Below are positions 59,247 through 64,000 of a stretch of DNA of 64,000 nt, one piece after another (the stretch's first letter is position 1; every line of letters starts with the position of its first letter). The translations under genes were made by a program, and so were the position numbers. The stretch is from NCBI GenBank assembly GCA_911728455.2, contig OU452233.1:16119587-16183586 (forward strand), read 5' to 3'. This DNA comes from Marthasterias glacialis (taxonomy: Eukaryota; Echinodermata; Asteroidea; Forcipulatida; Asteriidae). The notes under the pieces were generated by a model, which did not search any database, was not told where the DNA came from, and worked only from the letters and a program-made list of their open reading frames with translations.

Positions 59247-62200
59247 CTAATACTCCGTAAGCCAGTGTGTGTAGTGCTTGTCTTGCCGACCCTGCCGGTA
59301 CTGGATCCTTCCCGTGTAGGTCTGAGCGTACATGTGCTCGTACATGTACTTATGTTCGTGGTAGCCGCCTATAAACTCCGAGGTGAGTTGTTTGGTCTTG
59401 AAGTCGTCCCTGCTTACCAGCCAGTATGTCTGAGGAAGTGAACCCTGGTTTTGTAGGGGAAAATTATAAGATTTCTTCAGGATAAGTTTTGTACATTATG
59501 AGGTTTGATAGAATATTTGTTGTCTGTTTACGGTTCTTAAGTTATTTTAAAGGAACACTTCAGTATGGATTGTCCCATTCTAGTGGGAAAAAAAAATGAA
59601 TGACCTTTGTGCTTTGACGATGATTTTCTTGCACATGTCCACAACGCGCACGTACCTTACTTGCAATGACGTCATCATGCCGCCATGTTAGAGGTTAAAC
59701 GATAATAAAAACAATGCACGCGCCAAACTATGTACCCGCAACGCACAGAATTGGCAAATAAGCAACATTCCTATGACCTTTAGCCGAGGGCGCCCTTCTC
59801 CATTGACATCGTTGTCGATCACAGCCGTTGTTGTGAGTTGTTTGTTGTTTGCTTTTTTTGTTTTTTGTTTTTTGTTCGTTATTTTTTGTTTGTTGTTCGT
59901 TGTCTTTTGTTTTTTGTTCGTTGTTCGTTGTCCGTTGTCCGTTGTTCGTTGTTCGTTGTTTGTTGTTTGTTGCTTGTTTTTTGTTTTTTGCTTTTTGCTT
60001 TTGCTTTTTGCTTTTGCTTTTGCTTTTGCTTTTGCTTTTGCTTTTGCTTTTGCTTTTGCTTTTGCTTTTGCTTTTGCTTTTGCTTTTGCTTTTGCTTTTG
60101 CTTTTGCTTTTGCTTTTGCTTTTGCTTTTGCTTTTGCTTTTGCTTTTGCTTTTGCTTTTGCTTTTGCTTTTGCCTTTGCTTTTGTTTTCGTCTTTTGTCG
60201 GTTGTATTTGTCATTTGTCGTTTGTCGTTTGTCAATTGTCGTTTGTCGTTTGTTATTTGACGTTTGTCGTTTGGTGTAAGTAAATATTATTAAATTTAAA
60301 GTAGAATTTGAATGGCTTACATTGTCCATCCGCTTCATCATGTAGAAACCTCCCATCTCTAGCAGAGCCATGTACGACGCATCACTGACTTGTATACGGC
60401 TGGCTGTAGCATAATTTGTTGAAAGCGATGAATTACAAATTAATTGACTTTTATGTAATAATTCTGGACCTTTATGTCTGACATGTATGCCCGACAACCG
60501 ATTTGAACCCTTGCCTGACCTGCTAACTTTGACGATCCGTTATGACCGATGGAATGTGTATGTTAAAACCCTCGCAGCAACCACATTAATCAACAACTTC
60601 GCTGGATCCAGGAGGTTAAAATTTCGTCCACTCTGTCTTTAAGGTCAATAACCCACCCTGCAAGCCCAAAGCCATTATAAATCACTGTAGGGGTGAATTG
60701 GAGTGCTAGTCAAGACTTAGACTTGTGTTATTTTTAAGATCCACGTGCTGCACAAGCTGTTTTCACAAATTGCATACTGCCTTGTGCCAAGGATCCTTAG
60801 CCACAAGGTCAATCAATTACTACACTGAGACAGGTGGCTGCTGTCTTTCAACACTCCTTACTCTGCAGTGGTTAGGGTCTGGCCAATGGGAGTCTACAGG
60901 CTTGTGGGGTATACCAGGGGTGAGGATTACGTGGAATCTTGGCCTTATTGGCCCATTAAAAAAAATTATGACCATATTTGGTAACAATTTGATTATTTTT
61001 TGTCTCTCGGATGCTGCGAAGGTTAAACCGCTCTGTATTACCAATTGTCGTCGAAAAGACATTTTCCGACTTGTGTCCGACAAATCATTAAGTCCAACCA
61101 AAATGTGTCCAACATTTTTTTTGTATTTTGCTTGTTTGTTTGTTTGTTTGTTTGTTTGTTTTTCCCTGTCGGACCCAACTCAATGGACCACTCTGCCTGA
61201 CCCATAACGGCCGATTAGCCATTGTGTTTTACCCATTGTTTTTTTGGGGGGGCACATGGTGTCGGACATAACAGTTTGTCGATCACACTGGAGTGGACAA
61301 AAAGGTTTGTAGAACACAAAAGGTCGGAAATGGTTTTTCTGCTACAATAGGTCAGTGTGTCGGGCATAAGGTTCCAAACTGAGTGTTGGTCATAATGTTC
61401 CAAGTTGGGAAAAAAATGATCTGGAACAAAGCTTGAACATAATCTTTCTTTACTTGATTACATTGAAAAGTGCTCTTAATATCATGAATTTCAAAATGAT
61501 TGACACACAAGTTACTCACAGAGCCCGGTGGATTGCATCCGTGATGCCATGGTAACAGTTTTACCGAAGATACAAAACCGCGGAATGTCCAAACCAACGA
61601 CGCCCGCAACGACGGGACCTGTCCAGGGAAGATACAATTATTAAACAGGGTAATTCCGGTTAGATTATCTTGGCGAGTAGGTAATTTATTTGTTTTGTTT
61701 TAGATTCAAGAGCCACTAACGCTGACATATCAATCCATCGCCTAACGACATGTCAATGAGTGTTTCAATGTCTAGAAAGTCAACAAACAAGTGCTGCATC
61801 GACAAACATCTGCCTTTAATCCTCTCCTGTCAACCACCTTCTTATTATCCATCTGATCAAGATTAACAACAATTAATTTGATCACGGTAAAGTTGGATTT
61901 ATATTTAGATTTGTTTGAACGATTTCAAAGTGTAGCAGTGTAAACTAATGGTCAACTCAAGCACTGACCGACATCATTGTTACGATCGATACAATTGATC
62001 GGTTATGTCATTGGTCAAATTTACTTTTCGACATCATTGATCGACATACCTGATCGACATCACGCTTACCTGTATGAAAACCAATCCGGACCCGGAAGCC
62101 AGAATGGGGTTTATGAGGCACCTCTAGAAGACTTATGTGATGGACAATGTCAAGAGCCACTCCGGCGATCTCAGCCACGTGCTTGTCGCCATTCCGGTTC

Positions 62201-63093
62201 GGAACACCTAGACACGAATGGAAGAAAAAAAAAACACATTTCCGGCCTTAGACGATAAATGCTTTAAGAGACAAGTAAAGGATTTCAACTGTCTTAAACA
62301 TAATATCACTTTCAATCTAAAAGCTCGCTAGTTCTACAGTTCATACCAGCACAGTATTTTTGGAGAAATACTCCAGTCTGATATATTGTCAAAGTAGATA
62401 AAGTATCACAATTTTGATTGAAGATAGTGAAGCTTTAATCGATTTACTTGTTTTCACGAAAACATTCCAATTGAAAATGATGAAAGTTTCACAGGTTGGT
62501 TGGAAGGTGCGTTTATTGAAGATTTGAAGATGATAATTAATTTACTCTTGACCTCCAGCAAACATTGATGTATTTTCCCCTTAACACGCAAGTCTTTGAT
62601 TTTAAATTTGATTTATTCGGCAAACAAGAGGATTCACAATCAAATACACACAAAGTTAATCATGGTCAAGATGAACAAAAGGCAACAGAGTATAAGAAAA
62701 CAGTACCGTACTGTTTTGTTTGTGTGTGTGTGTGTGTGAGTTTGTTTAGGCATTCAAACCGGGGACTTATAACAAAAAAGGACAATAAAGTCCCCGGTTG
62801 GAAAAGGTCCCCAATTGGAAATCGTGTTCAAAACCAATGGGAGCTGTTGCTAAAAAGTTAAAGTACAAACAAAAGAGGAACAATAGGAGGTCCCCGATTG
62901 GAGGTAAATACACACTTCGGTGTGTGTGTGTGTGTGTGGGTAGGCACACACACCGTTGTGGGGACATTTATACAATGGAACAAAGGTCCCCACAACGTTT
63001 TTCTTTGTCAAACCCTGTCCCCACAGAGGGATTCTTTAGAAAAGGGAATAATAGAACAACAATAGGGAGTCCCCACAACTCGGTGTTAAAAAG

Positions 63094-63127
<34 letters not shown>

Positions 63128-63600
63128 TGTACTTTTGGCGTTTGCCGAGGATAACACAAAAAGTCAAAGACTTATTTCCATTGTGGTCCTCTGTACCTAA
63201 GCAAACAGGGACACAGTCGAAAACATGGTTTAAACAGTAAACTTGATGGACAAGAGCAAAAAGCAAGCAAATGCAGGTCGGGGCAATTACATAGCAACAC
63301 ACTAAAGCTCAGGAAATCTTAAGGTATTATGAGCAAAAAGAGATCAGTGGTACTAAATGCGTGTTTCTAATCGTTACGCTCCATTTTCAGGATTTAGAAA
63401 GACGGGGCTGTGGCGCAATGAAGGGGTGGGGACGGTAGAAAATGCATCATGGCGCCTTCATGTTTTATACTATCGAATTTTAATGAATGTATACCGGAAG
63501 CCAGCATGAAGGTACCGCCAAGGGTTTCTGCGTTATAGACGTCATAATTCTCGATACAGGAATCGAAGACAATGTAAAGTCCGTTGACCATCTCCACCAC
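59247..63600 (-). CDS. guanylate cyclase catalytic domain, C-terminal five exons (5' part outside window)
   Basis: Minus-strand exons with consistent phases: 63600-63495, 62207-62070, 61618-61520, 60403-60321, 59444-59247 (TAG), 207 codons plus stop. The order of motifs is that of a class III cyclase: VVEMVNGLY, the AETLGG strand, [75 protein letters not shown]. Glu in AETLG and Cys in FCIFG are the guanine-selecting residues, so the ancestry is guanylate rather than adenylate cyclase, probably receptor type. The exon with the first metal Asp (FSDIVGFT-like) is not in the window. The second metal Asp (normally GDAY) is Gly, and the catalytic Asn (normally TVNxASR) is Thr, while the Arg is kept. 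A short gap replaces the usual VKGKG loop before the terminal YWL. A 55-residue Tyr/His-rich tail follows. The frame is intact, so this is a degenerate or heterodimer-type cyclase rather than an obvious pseudogene. Confidence 0.88.
59662..59812 (+). mobile_element. MITE family B, copy 5, in last cyclase intron
   Basis: TGCAATGACGTCATCATGCC at the left, CCATGTTAGAGGTTAAACGA, and CCGAGGGCGCCCTTCTC towards the right, as in the other B copies. Confidence 0.65.
59995..60185. repeat. (TTTTGC)n hexanucleotide repeat in last cyclase intron
   Basis: About 30 near-perfect TTTTGC units. Both flanks are degenerate GTTCGTT / TTTGTCG arrays (59830-59990, 60186-60275). Begins about 45 bp beyond the donor of the cyclase exon ending at 60321. 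Confidence 0.95.
60661..60984 (+). repeat. family J dispersed repeat, copy 2, cyclase intron
   Basis: Direct-repeat partner of 57024-57348, roughly 85-90% identical by eye; ends at ACCATATTTGGTA in both copies. Lies in the intron between cyclase exons at 60403 and 61520. Confidence 0.7.
62705..63130 (+). repeat. (GT)n / GGGGAC composite repeat, copy 3, cyclase intron
   Basis: Successive units separated by GT runs (62719-62739, 62920-62938, 63093-63123), each containing GTCCCC/GGGGAC pairs and an AAC(A)AAAAGG-like core. Starts GGCATTCAAACCGGGGACTT like the other copies. Confidence 0.65.
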
Positions 63601-63660
63601 CTAGATGCAAAAGGATACAACACGTCAAAGAGAAAATGTAAGCACATTATTAAAATGCAG

Positions 63661-63860
63661 TACTACGCGGGGGTTTTGTGGCTGAGTGGTCTACAGGCGC
63701 ACCGGATTCAAATTCTTGTTTTTGTCTAGAGTGTGGGTCATGGTCTTGAACCTTTGAGCGAGACAACATTGATACCTTGGACAATGACTGTTTCGTCTTC
63801 CAGATGGGACGTCAAGCTGCTGTGGGTACAGTGGCTTATGGTAGGTATGGCACCTGCCTG
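63661..63860 (+). mobile_element. tRNA-derived SINE upstream of the last visible cyclase exon
   Basis: Plus strand: TTTGTGGCTGAGTGGTCTAC (A box), a long variable arm with GGATTCAAATTCTTG, a B-box-like GGTCTTGAACC, and CCTTTGAGCGAGACAA corresponding to the SINE body motif. Ends become unrecognisable near 63860. Confidence 0.5.
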
Positions 63861-64000
63861 TGCGCCACTTGACGGGGGTGCCCTGAGCAGTTGTATTTTC
63901 ATGAATTGCCATGAATATCAACGAACTTTTATTTTTGAGCTGATATTAAGGCAAAGTTTAGCTAAAAGTTTGGTGACAGATAGGGGTGTGATTTCAGTGC

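Noticed and set aside
59688-60497. A 269-codon minus frame rich in Lys-Ala and Lys-Gln plus plus-strand Phe/Leu frames
   Set aside because: Produced by the (TTTTGC)n tract in a cyclase intron. Only the last 83 coding bases of the region (60321-60403) are real exon.

Overview
Animal genomic DNA, roughly 40% GC by eye, intron-rich and dense in small foldback transposons, tRNA-derived SINEs and microsatellites. The repeat style (the 'GGGCCCAATTTCATAGA' foldbacks, the 'AGTGGCGTAGCC' G-rich elements) and the gene content suggest a marine deuterostome invertebrate, most likely an echinoderm. That placement is inference, not shown by any single feature.

Layout. Bases 1-36700 hold no gene I can establish. 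They contain MITE families (labelled A-R here), SINEs, LINE remnants, a ~590 bp (TTG)n tract and one unassigned candidate exon (29751-29918, minus). The right 27 kb carries three multi-exon genes whose splice phases I joined by hand. (1) A FOXRED1-like FAD oxidoreductase on the plus strand, 8 exons, 37550-45439, 502 codons plus stop: a mitochondrial complex I assembly factor family. (2) An NXPE-family protein (N-terminal signal anchor, neurexophilin-like domain, PC-esterase domain) on the minus strand, 4 exons, 53692-48719, 518 aa. (3) The C-terminal five exons of a guanylate cyclase catalytic domain on the minus strand, 63600-59247; its 5' part lies beyond the right edge. FOXRED1 and NXPE are convergent; NXPE and the cyclase point the same way. 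The three are functionally unrelated, so this looks like ordinary synteny, not a pathway cluster.

The most unusual signals are these. The cyclase domain lacks a metal-binding Asp and the transition-state Asn. A ~150 bp foldback MITE (family D), restricted to the gene-bearing half, carries CTCF-core-like motifs in both inverted termini. Several foldback families share TTAA target sites, including a 504 bp hairpin just upstream of FOXRED1. A ~990 bp hairpin sits in NXPE intron 1. There are nested insertions with readable target duplications (58.0-58.7 kb, 48.2-48.6 kb) and a clean hAT-type MITE with an 8 bp duplication (27.5 kb).

Limits: exon joins, family names and repeat groupings come from reading alone. 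No database search, alignment or motif scan was run. Repeat boundaries without a stated target duplication are approximate.
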